Source: an uncultured Bacilli bacterium (GTDB taxonomy: Bacteria; Bacillota_I; Bacilli_A; RF39; UBA660). Taken from it: 64,000 bases of DNA. The translations under genes were made by a program, and so were the position numbers. The notes beneath the pieces were generated by a model. That model saw only the letters and a list, made by a program, of their open reading frames with translations, did not search any database and was not told where the DNA came from. The DNA is taken from contig CALVOZ010000002.1 of assembly GCA_944350495.1 (NCBI GenBank), positions 135,421 through 199,420 on the forward strand. Reading direction: 5' to 3'. Shown here piece after piece: positions 43,917 through 52,577 of the stretch (position 1 is its first letter; every line of letters begins with the position of its first letter).

Positions 43917-44554
43917 CCTTTTTGATTATTATCTTTTAAAATTTTGTTTATTTTACTAAATGGTTTACTACCAAAGAATCCTCTGCTGGCTGATAATGGA
44001 GAAGGATGAACAGACTCTATAATATAATGTCTTTTATTGGTAATTAACTCTTTCTTGCTTCTTGCATAGCTTCCCCATAATAAAAATATTACCGGTTTTT
44101 CTCTTTCATTTAATAACTTAATTACTGAATCAGTAAATGTCTCCCATCCCTTATCTTTATGTGATAAAGGTCGATCTTGTTCAACAGTCATAATAGAATT
44201 CAAAAGTAAAACTCCTTGCTTAGCCCAATCAGTTAAATCGCTAGATTCTCTTTTTATACCTAAATCATCATTTAACTCTTTAAGAATATTTCTTAAAGAT
44301 GGGGGCTTTGGTACTCCTTCTTTAACTGAAAACGATAATCCATGCGCTTCTCCCAAACCATGATATGGATCTTGTCCTAATATTACAACTTTAACATCAT
44401 CATAATCAGTAAATCGTAGAGCGTCAAAAATATTTTCATAAGGAGGAAAAACTCTTTTTTCACAATACTCTTTTTTTACAAAAAGTCCTAATTTTTTAAA
44501 ATAGTCCTTTTTTATTTCATCTTTTAAAACTATATCCCATCTTTTATTTATCAT
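43904..44554 (-). CDS. ung: Uracil-DNA glycosylase, family 1
   Basis: 216 residues. Motif A VVILGQDPYHGLGEAHGLSF with catalytic Asp, SLRNILKEL, LLNSIMTVE, and motif B HPSPLSASRGFFG are all canonical. Removes uracil from DNA in base-excision repair. Overlaps the small lipoprotein gene upstream by 11 bases, coupling it to ksgA. Confidence 0.96.
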   Translation of the reverse strand: MINKRWDIVLKDEIKKDYFKKLGLFVKKEYCEKRVFPPYENIFDALRFTDYDDVKVVILGQDPYHGLGEAHGLSFSVKEGVPKPPSLRNILKELNDDLGIKRESSDLTDWAKQGVLLLNSIMTVEQDRPLSHKDKGWETFTDSVIKLLNEREKPVIFLLWGSYARSKKELITNKRHYIIESVHPSPLSASRGFFGSKPFSKINKILKDNNQKGIEW

Positions 44555-44894
44555 TTAACGCCTCACACTTTACTTCATTTTTTTTCCCATTACAAACAAA
44601 TTCATCAAAAGTAATATTTTGGGCAACAAAAGCACCTGATTTATAACATACTTTGCCATCTTTAGCACTTGTCTTAACATTTAACTCTTGTACTGAATAG
44701 CAATCTTTTTCTTGTGAATACATCATGTCAGATGTATATTGGACTTCAGCTTGTGTTAAATATTCCCCTGTACTAACAATTGCAACTTTATGTTTAGATG
44801 TATCGATTGTTTCAACTGTATTTTTTGGTACATTCATAGAATCTTTACATCCGCAAAGAATAAATATCATTAAAATTACTATTATTTTTTTCAT
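44544..44894 (-). CDS. Small hypothetical lipoprotein
   Basis: 116 residues. Lipoprotein signal with lipobox ILCGC (Cys at 16). The mature part is short, with four more Cys that may form disulfides (DCYSVQEL, KVCYKSGAF, FVCNGKK, KCEALND). Its ATG overlaps the ksgA stop (ATGA), and its end overlaps ung. Function unknown; surface exposed. Confidence 0.65.
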   Translation of the reverse strand: MKKIIVILMIFILCGCKDSMNVPKNTVETIDTSKHKVAIVSTGEYLTQAEVQYTSDMMYSQEKDCYSVQELNVKTSAKDGKVCYKSGAFVAQNITFDEFVCNGKKNEVKCEALNDK

Positions 44895-45727
44895 TTTATC
44901 ACCAGATTATTAGCAATATGTGCAAAAGTTTCAATGCTTAAAGCCTCTGCTCTAACGTTTAAATTTAAACCTAGCTCATTTAAAATTTTCTCAATTTTAT
45001 CTAAGTCATATTCTTTTAAATTATTGCGTAAGTTTTTCCTTTTTTGCTTAAAAGCATCTCTTACAAGTTTAAAAAATAATTTTTCATCAACCACTTTAAC
45101 TTTATCACTACGTTTTTCAAAGCAAACGATAATGCTGTCAACATTAGGTTTTGGAATAAATATATTTCTACTAATATCCATTAATTTACTAATCTCATAA
45201 TAATAATTTAAATAAATTGACAAAGAATTATAATCTTTTGAATTAGGTTGAGCTTTAAATCTATCTCCTACTTCTTTTTGAACCATTACAACTATTTTAT
45301 CAACTGGTATTTCATCTTCGATAATCTTAGTAATTATCGGAGTCGTAATATAATATGGTAAATTAGCTACAACATATAATTTATTAAATTTATATTTTTT
45401 TAGATCTCTTTTTACATCGGCCTTTAAAAAATCATTAAAGATAACATCTACATTATCTAAGTCTTTCAAATTTTCTTTTAAGATAGGTTCTAAAGATGTA
45501 TCTATTTCATAACATAAAACATTCTTAGAATTAATGGCAAGTTTATAAGTTAAAGAGCCTGCTCCAGGGCCTATTTCTATTACCATAATATCTTTGTTTA
45601 ACTCTGCTTTACTAATAATATTATTAATAATATTTTCATCAACTATAAAGTTTTGACCAAATTGTTTTTTTAATCTAAATTCATTTTTATCTAATAAATC
45701 TTGCATTTTTTTTGGAGAATATTCCAC
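44891..45727 (-). CDS. ksgA: 16S rRNA dimethyladenosine transferase
   Basis: 278 residues from GTG 45727, which has AGGTG 6 bases upstream; a GTG 9 bases earlier overlaps that site. KKQFGQNFIVDENI start motif, SAM motif VIEIGPGAGSLTYKLA, NLPYYITTPII (catalytic NLPY) and FIPKPNVDSIIV. Dimethylates the two adenines of the 3'-terminal 16S hairpin. In Bacillus rnmV sits just upstream; here it is absent and a 3D-domain gene is next. Confidence 0.95.
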   Translation of the reverse strand: MEYSPKKMQDLLDKNEFRLKKQFGQNFIVDENIINNIISKAELNKDIMVIEIGPGAGSLTYKLAINSKNVLCYEIDTSLEPILKENLKDLDNVDVIFNDFLKADVKRDLKKYKFNKLYVVANLPYYITTPIITKIIEDEIPVDKIVVMVQKEVGDRFKAQPNSKDYNSLSIYLNYYYEISKLMDISRNIFIPKPNVDSIIVCFEKRSDKVKVVDEKLFFKLVRDAFKQKRKNLRNNLKEYDLDKIEKILNELGLNLNVRAEALSIETFAHIANNLVIK

Positions 45728-45751
45728 AAAAATCACCTACTTAATTATATC

Positions 45752-45783
45752 AAAAAAAGATGGTGTTTACCAACCCCATCTTT
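45752..45783 (-). terminator. Terminator of the 3D-domain gene
   Basis: AAAGATGG / CCATCTTT hairpin, T run on the minus strand, at the gene end and just before the ksgA start. Confidence 0.8.
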
Positions 45784-46471
45784 GTACTTTAAATTTTGTA
45801 TTTTTACTACCTGTTTTCTGACCTTTTATATCAGCTTGATACTGGTATGCTAAATCCATCCAAATATAACCATTTTTATAACTTTTACGCATTGTTCCGC
45901 CAGTATCAAGTACAACTCCTAAAAATGGGGCATTTCTTCCGTCATCAATACGAATAATAGTTCCACATGGAAATCCACCTAAATCAGCAGCTATTATTCT
46001 TACCTTACCATATTCATCATCAGGATAATAAATACCATTTTTAAATAGACTCCAACTTTTGCCATTTTTTGTTCGACAAGCAACAACTGCTGTTTTCGAA
46101 CATCCTAGGCAATCACCACCATAATTAGTTAAACGTCCAACATATTCTCCTGCACGTCCAGTACCAATTTCTATAACTTTATTAACAGGTTCTTTTAATA
46201 CTTTAGTAATTCCATTTTCATATGTATAATTAATTCCATCCTCACCCTCTACTAATACTTCATAATCAGCAGTACTTGCTTTATCTGGATTATATACATA
46301 TTTAATTTGATAAGGAATTATTTTATTTTCTACCGATACAGTTTTGGTATAACTAGTGTTTTCTAGATTAGAAGCCTTTTCTTTATAATCATCTATACCT
46401 AGAAATGATGTTAAAGAAACTACTAAAACAGATAGCCAACTACCAATTAACTTGAGTAGATATATATCCAT
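45767..46471 (-). CDS. G5/3D-domain cell-wall protein (YabE-like)
   Basis: 234 residues, start behind GAGGTGAT. N-terminal anchor helix (6-24). A G5-like stretch (45-100, KTVSVENKIIPYQIKYVYNP...VLVEGEDG) precedes a 3D-type domain (105-234): GYVGRLTNYGGD..., CGTIIRIDDG and VVLDTGGTMRKSYKNG, which resembles the DxGG of MltA-type transglycosylases/Rpf-like proteins. Four Cys are present. Its place between tatD and ksgA equals that of yabE. Confidence 0.75.
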   Translation of the reverse strand: MDIYLLKLIGSWLSVLVVSLTSFLGIDDYKEKASNLENTSYTKTVSVENKIIPYQIKYVYNPDKASTADYEVLVEGEDGINYTYENGITKVLKEPVNKVIEIGTGRAGEYVGRLTNYGGDCLGCSKTAVVACRTKNGKSWSLFKNGIYYPDDEYGKVRIIAADLGGFPCGTIIRIDDGRNAPFLGVVLDTGGTMRKSYKNGYIWMDLAYQYQADIKGQKTGSKNTKFKVQRWGW

Positions 46472-46510
46472 ATAATCACCTCATAGGCCACTTACATCAC
46501 ATAAATTTTA

Positions 46511-47266
46511 TCATAAAGGTATATTCAAGTCAAACTGAGCAATTGCATTCTTGCCTGTGACTTCAATAACTTTATCAACGGGAATATCTTTTAATTCTGC
46601 AATTTTTTGGGCAACTAATAAAATATTAGCTGGTTTGTTTTTCTTTCCTCTATAAGGTTCTGGTGTAAGATACGGACTATCAGTTTCTAATAATAAATCT
46701 TCTAAGTTAATACCCTTAACCACTTCTTTTAACTTAATACTATTTTTAAAAGTTACTACACCGCCTATACCTAGTTTTACTCCTCTTTTAACTAATTCTT
46801 TAGCAATTTCTAAACTAGCACTATAACAGTGAAATATAAACTTTGTATTAGGATATTTATTTATAATTTCTATAGTATCTAAAGTTGCATCTCTACTATG
46901 AATTACTACAGGTAAATTTCTTTTATTAGCAATTTCTATTTGTTTTATAAATAATTCTTTTTGCTCTGCAATATGAGTTTTATCCCAGTAATAATCTAAT
47001 CCAACTTCGCCAATACCGACAATTTTTGGATTATCTAAATTTCTTTCAATAAATTGGATAGATTCTTCACTATATTCAGTTACCGACTCAGGATGAATAC
47101 CTAAAACGCCAAATACATTATCATATTTATTAACTAATTCTATAACCTCTAAATTACTTTTATCATCACTACCTGCAGTAATCATATAACCATCCATATT
47201 TTTTATAATTTCATCAACATTTTCATAATCATCTTTACTTAAATGACAATGTGTATCAATTAACAT
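46511..47266 (-). CDS. tatD: TatD-family metal-dependent DNase
   Basis: 251 residues from ATG 47266 (TGGGTGATT upstream). Metal ligands: LIDTHCHLSKDD, VGIGEVGLDYYWD, VIHSRDATLDT, FIFHCYSAS and LLETDSPYLTPEPYRGK. Acts on DNA ends; in Bacillus this is yabD, next to metS, as here. Confidence 0.94.
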   Translation of the reverse strand: MLIDTHCHLSKDDYENVDEIIKNMDGYMITAGSDDKSNLEVIELVNKYDNVFGVLGIHPESVTEYSEESIQFIERNLDNPKIVGIGEVGLDYYWDKTHIAEQKELFIKQIEIANKRNLPVVIHSRDATLDTIEIINKYPNTKFIFHCYSASLEIAKELVKRGVKLGIGGVVTFKNSIKLKEVVKGINLEDLLLETDSPYLTPEPYRGKKNKPANILLVAQKIAELKDIPVDKVIEVTGKNAIAQFDLNIPL

Positions 47267-47278
47267 ATAATCACCCAC

Positions 47279-47310
47279 AAAAAAATTATACCATAAAGTA
47301 TAATTTTTTA
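47279..47310 (-). terminator. Terminator of the small membrane gene
   Basis: AAAAATTATAC (47281-47291) pairs with GTATAATTTTT (47298-47308) across a 6-base loop, right after the stop on the minus strand. Confidence 0.7.
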
Positions 47311-47469
47311 GTTCTTTTTAATATAAATATAATTTATCATATAGTATAAAACGCATATAAAATATACCAAATCTATAAATTTATAACTAACAACATAACT
47401 ACAAAACACTAGTCCTAAAATAATACAAAAAATATTTATTATTCTAGGATATAATTTATCTGTCGTCAT
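47308..47469 (-). CDS. Short two-helix membrane protein
   Basis: 53 residues, ATG at 47469 with AGGAG 7-8 bases upstream and TAA at 47308-47310. Two hydrophobic segments (about 10-28 IINIFCIILGLVFCSYVV and 32-48) separated by a short loop, and a basic end IYIKKN. Lies between metG and tatD in the same direction and has a terminator. Function unknown; it may be structural or regulatory. Confidence 0.6.
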   Translation of the reverse strand: MTTDKLYPRIINIFCIILGLVFCSYVVSYKFIDLVYFICVLYYMINYIYIKKN

Positions 47470-47558
47470 ATTATTTCTCCTCACAAGATTAAGTATATCA
47501 TAATGATTTAATAAATCAATTATAAATAATACGACAAAATAATATTTTTTACGCTATT

Positions 47559-49118
47559 TTACATTTCAGCTAACTCGACTAATTTTTTTTCTTTATCAAT
47601 TCTTACAAATAAAGGTTCTGGAGCATTTAAACGAATACCAGAATCAAAACCATTGAATCCTTTAATAGAATCAATAGAACGATTTTCAGTATTTAATTGT
47701 TTGAATATTTTATCAGCAGTTTCTGGTAAAAAGGCAGATAGTAATACAGTACCAATTCTAATAGATTCTAACAAGTTATATAATACTGTTTGCAATCTTT
47801 TGATATTTCCTTCTTTTGCTAAAATCCATGGGGTTGTTTCATCAATATATTTGTTACTACGACGATATATTTCAAAGATATGATCAATTGCCTCTGCTAC
47901 TTTTAACTCATTCATACTTGCTTCAACTTTAGCTGGAATTCCTAATACCGTATTCATTAAATCAGCATCAATTTCTTCTTTAATTCCTATTTCCGGTACC
48001 ACGCCGTCAAAATATTTGTGAACCATTGAAATAGTACGATTTACTAAATTACCTAGGATATTTGCTAAATCAGAATTATACCTTTCTATTAGTAGTTCAT
48101 GAGTAAATGATCCGTCATTCGCATATGGCATTTCGTGCAATAAATAATATCTTACAGCATCTACACCATATATCTTGGCTAAATCATCTGCATAAACAAT
48201 ATTTCCTTTAGATTTACTCATTTTATCATTACCAAATAATAACCAAGGATGTCCAAAAATTTTTTTAGGTAATGGTAAATCAAGTGCCATTAACATAATT
48301 GGCCAATAAATAGTGTGAAATCTTAGTATGTCTTTTCCAATGATATGAACATCTGCTGGCCAATATTTTAAGAATTTATCATCATGGTAACCATCTACAT
48401 CATAACCTAAGAAAGTGATATAATTGCTTAGAGCATCAATCCATACATAAACTACATGTTTATCATCAAATGAAACAGGGACTCCCCATTTAAAAGATGT
48501 TCTAGAAACACATAAATCTTGTAATCCTGGCTTTATAAAATTATTAAGCATTTCGTTTTTACGACTTGCTGGTTCAATAAATTCTGGATGTTCTTCAATA
48601 TGTTTAACTAATCTATCAGCATATTTATCTAATTTAAAGAAATATGCTTCTTCTGAAGCTTTACTTACTTCTCTACCACAATCAGGACATTTACCATCAA
48701 CTAATTGTGATTCAGTAAAAAAAGATTCACAAGGTGTGCAGTATAGTCCCTCATATTTTCCTTTATAAATGTCGCCTTGATCATATAATTTTTTAAATAT
48801 TTTAGCAACTTTTTCCTTATGTATAGGATTACTTGTTCTTACAAATTTATCATAACTTGTATTTAAAGAATCCCAAACTCTTTGTACTTCTAGTGCTATT
48901 TCATCAACAAATACTTGTGGTTCCTTTCCTGTTGCAGTTGCTTTTTCTTCTATTTTTTGACCATGTTCATCTGTTCCTGTTTGAAAATAAACATCATAAC
49001 CTGTTAATCTTTTATATCTTGCAATCGCATCAGTCAATACAACCTCATAAGTATTACCAATATGTGGTTTACCTGATGTGTAAGCAATTGCTGTACTTAT
49101 ATAAAATTTTTCTTTCAT
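47559..49118 (-). CDS. metG: Methionyl-tRNA synthetase
   Basis: 519 residues. HIGH-class motif KPHIGNTYEVV, zinc site YCTPCESFF...CPDCGRE, KMSKSKGNIVY, and anticodon-binding helices at the end. Charges tRNA-Met. The short form lacks the C-terminal tRNA-binding (EMAP-like) domain that Bacillus MetRS has. Its ATG overlaps the dut stop (ATGA), so both depend on the T-box leader upstream. Confidence 0.96.
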   Translation of the reverse strand: MKEKFYISTAIAYTSGKPHIGNTYEVVLTDAIARYKRLTGYDVYFQTGTDEHGQKIEEKATATGKEPQVFVDEIALEVQRVWDSLNTSYDKFVRTSNPIHKEKVAKIFKKLYDQGDIYKGKYEGLYCTPCESFFTESQLVDGKCPDCGREVSKASEEAYFFKLDKYADRLVKHIEEHPEFIEPASRKNEMLNNFIKPGLQDLCVSRTSFKWGVPVSFDDKHVVYVWIDALSNYITFLGYDVDGYHDDKFLKYWPADVHIIGKDILRFHTIYWPIMLMALDLPLPKKIFGHPWLLFGNDKMSKSKGNIVYADDLAKIYGVDAVRYYLLHEMPYANDGSFTHELLIERYNSDLANILGNLVNRTISMVHKYFDGVVPEIGIKEEIDADLMNTVLGIPAKVEASMNELKVAEAIDHIFEIYRRSNKYIDETTPWILAKEGNIKRLQTVLYNLLESIRIGTVLLSAFLPETADKIFKQLNTENRSIDSIKGFNGFDSGIRLNAPEPLFVRIDKEKKLVELAEM

Positions 49119-49606
49119 TTGTCTTTTCCTCCTTTATTAGTACTACCAAATCCTCCAGTACGTTCATTTATTATCTCTGCCTCATCATCGACAGTTAGAA
49201 ATTTTACAAAAATGCCTTGCCCTATGCGGTCACCTACATTTACTGCAAAATCTTGATCACCATGATTTTGCAAGCTTATAAATGCATGACCTTCATTCGT
49301 TATATTGTTGTAGTAATCACTTTCAAATATACCGATTTGATTAGTCATTCGAACATTATATTTAAATCCCATGCTGCCTCTTACAACCAACATCAGCATC
49401 TCATCTTCATTCATTATCATTTTTATTCCAGTAGGAACCTTTTTTACTTCTCCAGGATGTAAAACAAAGTCAATTGGGCTTCTAAAATCATAACCTGCAC
49501 TATACTTTGTCTCACGTTTAGGTAATTCATGATTACAGTATAATTCATAATCATCATTGATATCCTTTTTCCATTGCTCAAAAGATATCTTTTCAAACTT
49601 ACGCAC
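49115..49606 (-). CDS. dut: dUTP diphosphatase
   Basis: 163 residues from GTG 49606 with AAGGGA 4-5 bases upstream; an ATG at 49642 lies inside the T-box terminator hairpin and is not the start. dUTPase motifs: YSAGYDFRSP (1), VRGSMGFKYN (2), IGIFESDYYNNIT (3), GDRIGQGIFVKF (4) and the P-loop-like RTGGFGSTNKG (5). Hydrolyses dUTP to dUMP, keeping uracil out of DNA and feeding dTMP synthesis. Confidence 0.93.
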   Translation of the reverse strand: MRKFEKISFEQWKKDINDDYELYCNHELPKRETKYSAGYDFRSPIDFVLHPGEVKKVPTGIKMIMNEDEMLMLVVRGSMGFKYNVRMTNQIGIFESDYYNNITNEGHAFISLQNHGDQDFAVNVGDRIGQGIFVKFLTVDDEAEIINERTGGFGSTNKGGKDK

Positions 49607-49624
49607 AATATCCCTTCTTTCTAA

Positions 49625-49836
49625 TAAAAAAATCACATCCATATAAGGACGTGATTAACGTGGTACCACCTTAATTTATACATAAAAATGTATCTTAAAA
49701 CTATAACGCGTTACCGTTTTATCATTTCCTATAAAAAGCTCCAGACCCATTCGAAATAATCGCAATTTACTTGCTTTCACCTAACCAAGCTCTCTAAAAA
49801 ATCACTTTTATTTTTCTTTCCTTCATCGCCATAAGT
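49625..49836 (-). promoter_or_regulatory. T-box riboswitch, methionine-type, ahead of dut-metG
   Basis: Leader RNA from about 49836. The antiterminator bulge AAGGTGGTACCACG (49661-49674 region) carries the T-box GGTGGTACCACG; the terminator is AATCACGTCC / GGATGTGATT plus T7 (49625-49655). Stem I features AGAGAGCTTGG and GGTGAAAGC are present. The specifier loop CGAATGGGTCTGGAGC contains ATG, the Met codon. Uncharged tRNA-Met stabilises read-through. Confidence 0.85.
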
Positions 49837-49842
49837 GCCTAC

Positions 49843-49871
49843 ATTATAACATACTTATTCTTGTTCTTCAA
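49843..49871 (-). promoter_or_regulatory. Promoter of the T-box leader
   Basis: TTGAAG (49871-49866), 17-base spacer, TATAAT (49848-49843) on the minus strand. The -35 lies within the 3' coding end of the spoVT/abrB gene. Confidence 0.7.
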
Positions 49872-50259
49872 GACATTTTTTAAAAATTAAAACAATAAAA
49901 TTAATTATATTGGCATATTTATCTTGATAATTATAAACAATAAAATTTCCTATTAATTTATTATTAAAAATTATAGGAAATTTTTCACCATTATTATTTT
50001 TTTTATTAGTAGTTACCAAAATTGTATTATCACTTTCTAATGCGCAATCTAATTTGTATATTTCAAATAAATCTTTTATAATTATTTCAGCTAACCATAT
50101 AATACTTTGTAAATTAGTTAATTTTTTTATTATTAGACTATCATTATAAATTTCAAATGATAAAGAATCTCCAGCATTGATATTTAATTTTTTACGAACA
50201 TCAATAGGTAGAACAACTCTACCTAAATCATCTATTTTTCTTATCAATGTATTATTCAT
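49855..50259 (-). CDS. SpoVT/AbrB-type transcription regulator
   Basis: 134 residues. N-terminal swapped-hairpin DNA-binding domain: LIRKIDDLGRVVLPIDVRKKLNINAGDSLSFE (1-40). The C-terminal part (55-134) is shorter than the SpoVT GAF domain but beta-rich. abrB precedes metS in Bacillus, as here. Controls transition-state or late sporulation genes. No terminator of its own; it may read into the T-box. Confidence 0.85.
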   Translation of the reverse strand: MNNTLIRKIDDLGRVVLPIDVRKKLNINAGDSLSFEIYNDSLIIKKLTNLQSIIWLAEIIIKDLFEIYKLDCALESDNTILVTTNKKNNNGEKFPIIFNNKLIGNFIVYNYQDKYANIINFIVLIFKKCLEEQE

Positions 50260-50305
50260 ATAATACCTCCTGAATTTATTTTGCTTTAGATTTAAAAATT
50301 TATAC

Positions 50306-50335
50306 TTGGTATTTATTTTGATTTTGTGATATAAT
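50306..50335 (+). promoter_or_regulatory. Promoter of the pyrophosphatase gene
   Basis: TTGGTA (50306-50311), 18-base spacer, TGATATAAT with perfect TATAAT (50330-50335); extended -10. Confidence 0.65.
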
Positions 50336-50367
50336 CTTATAACATTTGTTTAAAGGGAAGTGATTTA

Positions 50368-51990
50368 ATGAACACAACTTATATTTTTGGACATAAAAAT
50401 CCAGATACTGACAGTGTATGTAGTGCGATAGCTTTATCATATTTAAAAAATCAATTAGGAATGAAAACCGAACCACGTGTTTTAGGACACCTTAATAATG
50501 AAACTAAATATATCTTAGATTATTTTAAAATCGATGAACCAAAATATTTAAATGATGTTAAATTACAAATTAGAGATATTGATTATGGAAAAGGACATAT
50601 GTGTAATTTAAATCAATCTCTATTTGAAGTCGTTTATTACTTAAAATATCATCACTTGAGCACTATCCCTGTTGTTAATGATAAGAAAAAATTCCAAGGG
50701 CTTCTTTCAATGAAGGATATTACTGCTGAATTGATAAATTGGGATGCGAATAAAATAGATACTTCATATCAAAATATAATTAATACTATTCAGGGACAAG
50801 AAATATTAAAAATTGATGATGAAATTCAAGGTAACGTCTTAGTTGCTTCATATCGTAGTACTACATTTATCAATGATGTTGAATTAAAAAAAGACGATAT
50901 TTTAATTTTAGGTGATAGACATAGTATTATTGAATACGCAGTTAATTTTGGTGTTAAATTAATTATTATTACTGGCAATAATGAAATAAAAGAAAGTCAC
51001 TTGGAGATTGCTAGAAAAAATAAAGTAAATATTATTAGAACAAATTTAAGAACATTTAATGTTGTTAAAATTATTGGTATGTGCAACTATGCTAAAACAT
51101 TAATGTATTCAGATAATATAGTATCTTTTCAAGAAACTGATTTTGTTAAAGATTTTATCGAATCAGCCAATAAATTAAGATACAAAGTATTCCCTGTTTT
51201 AAATAATAAAAAGGAATGTTTAGGAGTAATTCAATTAAGTGATACAATTAATAAACATAAAAAACAAGTTATTTTAGTTGATCATAACGAGAAAGAACAA
51301 AGTGCTGAAGGATTAGAAGAAGCTGAAATTGTTGAAATAGTTGACCACCATAAAATTGGTACAATAGGAACTAGAGAACCTATTAATTTTAGAAATATGC
51401 CAGTTGGTTGTACATCAAGTATTATTTATATGTTGTTTAAAGAAAATAGAATTTCAATACCTAAAAATATTGCTGGTATCATGTTAGGTAGTATTATTTC
51501 AGATACTTTATTATTTAGATCTCCTACAACTACTGAAACAGATAAAGAAATTGCTTATAACTTATCAAATTTAGTAGAAATAGATATTGAAGATTTTGCA
51601 CATGATATGTTTAAATATGGTTCTTCACTTAAAGATAAAACCGTTGAAGATATCTTATTTACTGATTTTAAAACATTTAATTTAGATAATATTAAAATTG
51701 GAGTTGGCCAAATCAATACTGTTGATATTGAGGAATTAGATAACATGAAAGATGAATTAAACATTTTAATGGAAGATTTTGTTATTGAACAAAATTATAA
51801 TTTAATTATGCTATTTGCTACTGATATTATTAGAGAAGGTTCATATGTTTACTATAACGAGAAAGCTCGTGAAATTATTGAAAATGCATTTAATATGGAA
51901 AATCTATACCAAGGATGTTTTATTCCAGAAATTATTTCACGTAAGAAACAAATTATTCCAAATATTGTTAATGTATTAGAAGAGAAATAA
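50368..51990 (+). CDS. Manganese-dependent inorganic pyrophosphatase with CBS-DRTGG insert
   Basis: 540 residues behind AAGGGAAG. Family II PPase: GHKNPDTDSVCSAIALSYL (metal site), AEIVEIVDHHKIG (DHH), SIIYMLF and a C-terminal DHHA2 domain (about 430-540). Residues 70-300 hold CBS1 (70-125), DRTGG (130-240) and CBS2 (245-300), the nucleotide-regulated form that is inhibited by AMP/ADP and activated by ATP or Ap4A. Twin CBS-PPases of about 540 residues are typical of Clostridia/Bacilli. Confidence 0.93.
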   Translation: MNTTYIFGHKNPDTDSVCSAIALSYLKNQLGMKTEPRVLGHLNNETKYILDYFKIDEPKYLNDVKLQIRDIDYGKGHMCNLNQSLFEVVYYLKYHHLSTIPVVNDKKKFQGLLSMKDITAELINWDANKIDTSYQNIINTIQGQEILKIDDEIQGNVLVASYRSTTFINDVELKKDDILILGDRHSIIEYAVNFGVKLIIITGNNEIKESHLEIARKNKVNIIRTNLRTFNVVKIIGMCNYAKTLMYSDNIVSFQETDFVKDFIESANKLRYKVFPVLNNKKECLGVIQLSDTINKHKKQVILVDHNEKEQSAEGLEEAEIVEIVDHHKIGTIGTREPINFRNMPVGCTSSIIYMLFKENRISIPKNIAGIMLGSIISDTLLFRSPTTTETDKEIAYNLSNLVEIDIEDFAHDMFKYGSSLKDKTVEDILFTDFKTFNLDNIKIGVGQINTVDIEELDNMKDELNILMEDFVIEQNYNLIMLFATDIIREGSYVYYNEKAREIIENAFNMENLYQGCFIPEIISRKKQIIPNIVNVLEEK

Positions 51991-52025
51991 AAAAAGATAG
52001 TTTAAAACTATCTTTTATTTTTTTT
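51988..52025. terminator. Bidirectional terminator
   Basis: AAAAAAGATAGTT / AACTATCTTTTA hairpin between convergent genes. Confidence 0.85.
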
Positions 52026-52521
52026 CAAAACCATAATAAGATCCATTATTCATATTAGCAACATCTAAATAAGAATCATTTTTTAAAATAAAACCATACC
52101 AAGGCATTAACGAATTTTCGGGAATAGTTGTTTCACCATCTATTACTATTTTACTATAGTTCAAATTAAATACTACAAAGTCTTCAAGCAAATATTCATC
52201 TGAAACATCAATTATATTCAATATCTCTTCTCTTGTAACTCCATATTGTTTTAAATCATTTGTTATAAAAGTTAAAGCTTCCTCTCCACGATAGAATTCA
52301 AATTGACCATAATAATAATTATCATCATGTGTACCTTCATGTTGATACCAGAAAAACTCGTCTTCACCAAAAACTAATTCTGAACCATCACTAACATTAA
52401 TCCATGTAGTATTGACTATTTCATTTTTAGGAGATTTAGTTTTGTTTTCAAAATTTTCTCCTTCAGCACCACAGCCAACAAATATCAAGGTCATTAAAAT
52501 TAACAATACAATTTTTTTCAT
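52015..52521 (-). CDS. Hypothetical lipoprotein
   Basis: 168 residues. Lipoprotein signal peptide with lipobox IFVGC (Cys at 17). The mature part is acidic and aromatic (GEDEFFWYQHEGTHDDNYYY, GQFEFYRGEEALTFI), probably beta-rich. Monocistronic, start behind GGAGAAAACT. No family recognised; the binding partner is unknown. Confidence 0.7.
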   Translation of the reverse strand: MKKIVLLILMTLIFVGCGAEGENFENKTKSPKNEIVNTTWINVSDGSELVFGEDEFFWYQHEGTHDDNYYYGQFEFYRGEEALTFITNDLKQYGVTREEILNIIDVSDEYLLEDFVVFNLNYSKIVIDGETTIPENSLMPWYGFILKNDSYLDVANMNNGSYYGFEKK

Positions 52522-52552
52522 AGTTTTCTCCTTTCTATTTTTAGAATATCAT

Positions 52553-52577
52553 AAAAAGAACATTTACTGCTCTTTTA
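52553..52577 (-). terminator. Terminator of mfd
   Basis: AAAGAGCA / TGTTCTTT hairpin with one mismatch and a T run on the minus strand. Confidence 0.65.

Noticed and set aside
44934-45200. Plus-strand ORFs inside ksgA, metG, mfd, dnaX and others
   Set aside because: Antisense shadows of well supported genes; hydrophobic/Ser-rich low-complexity translations without ribosome sites.
49607-49642. Longer dut start at ATG 49642
   Set aside because: It lies in the 3' arm of the T-box terminator; a GTG with a good ribosome site follows.
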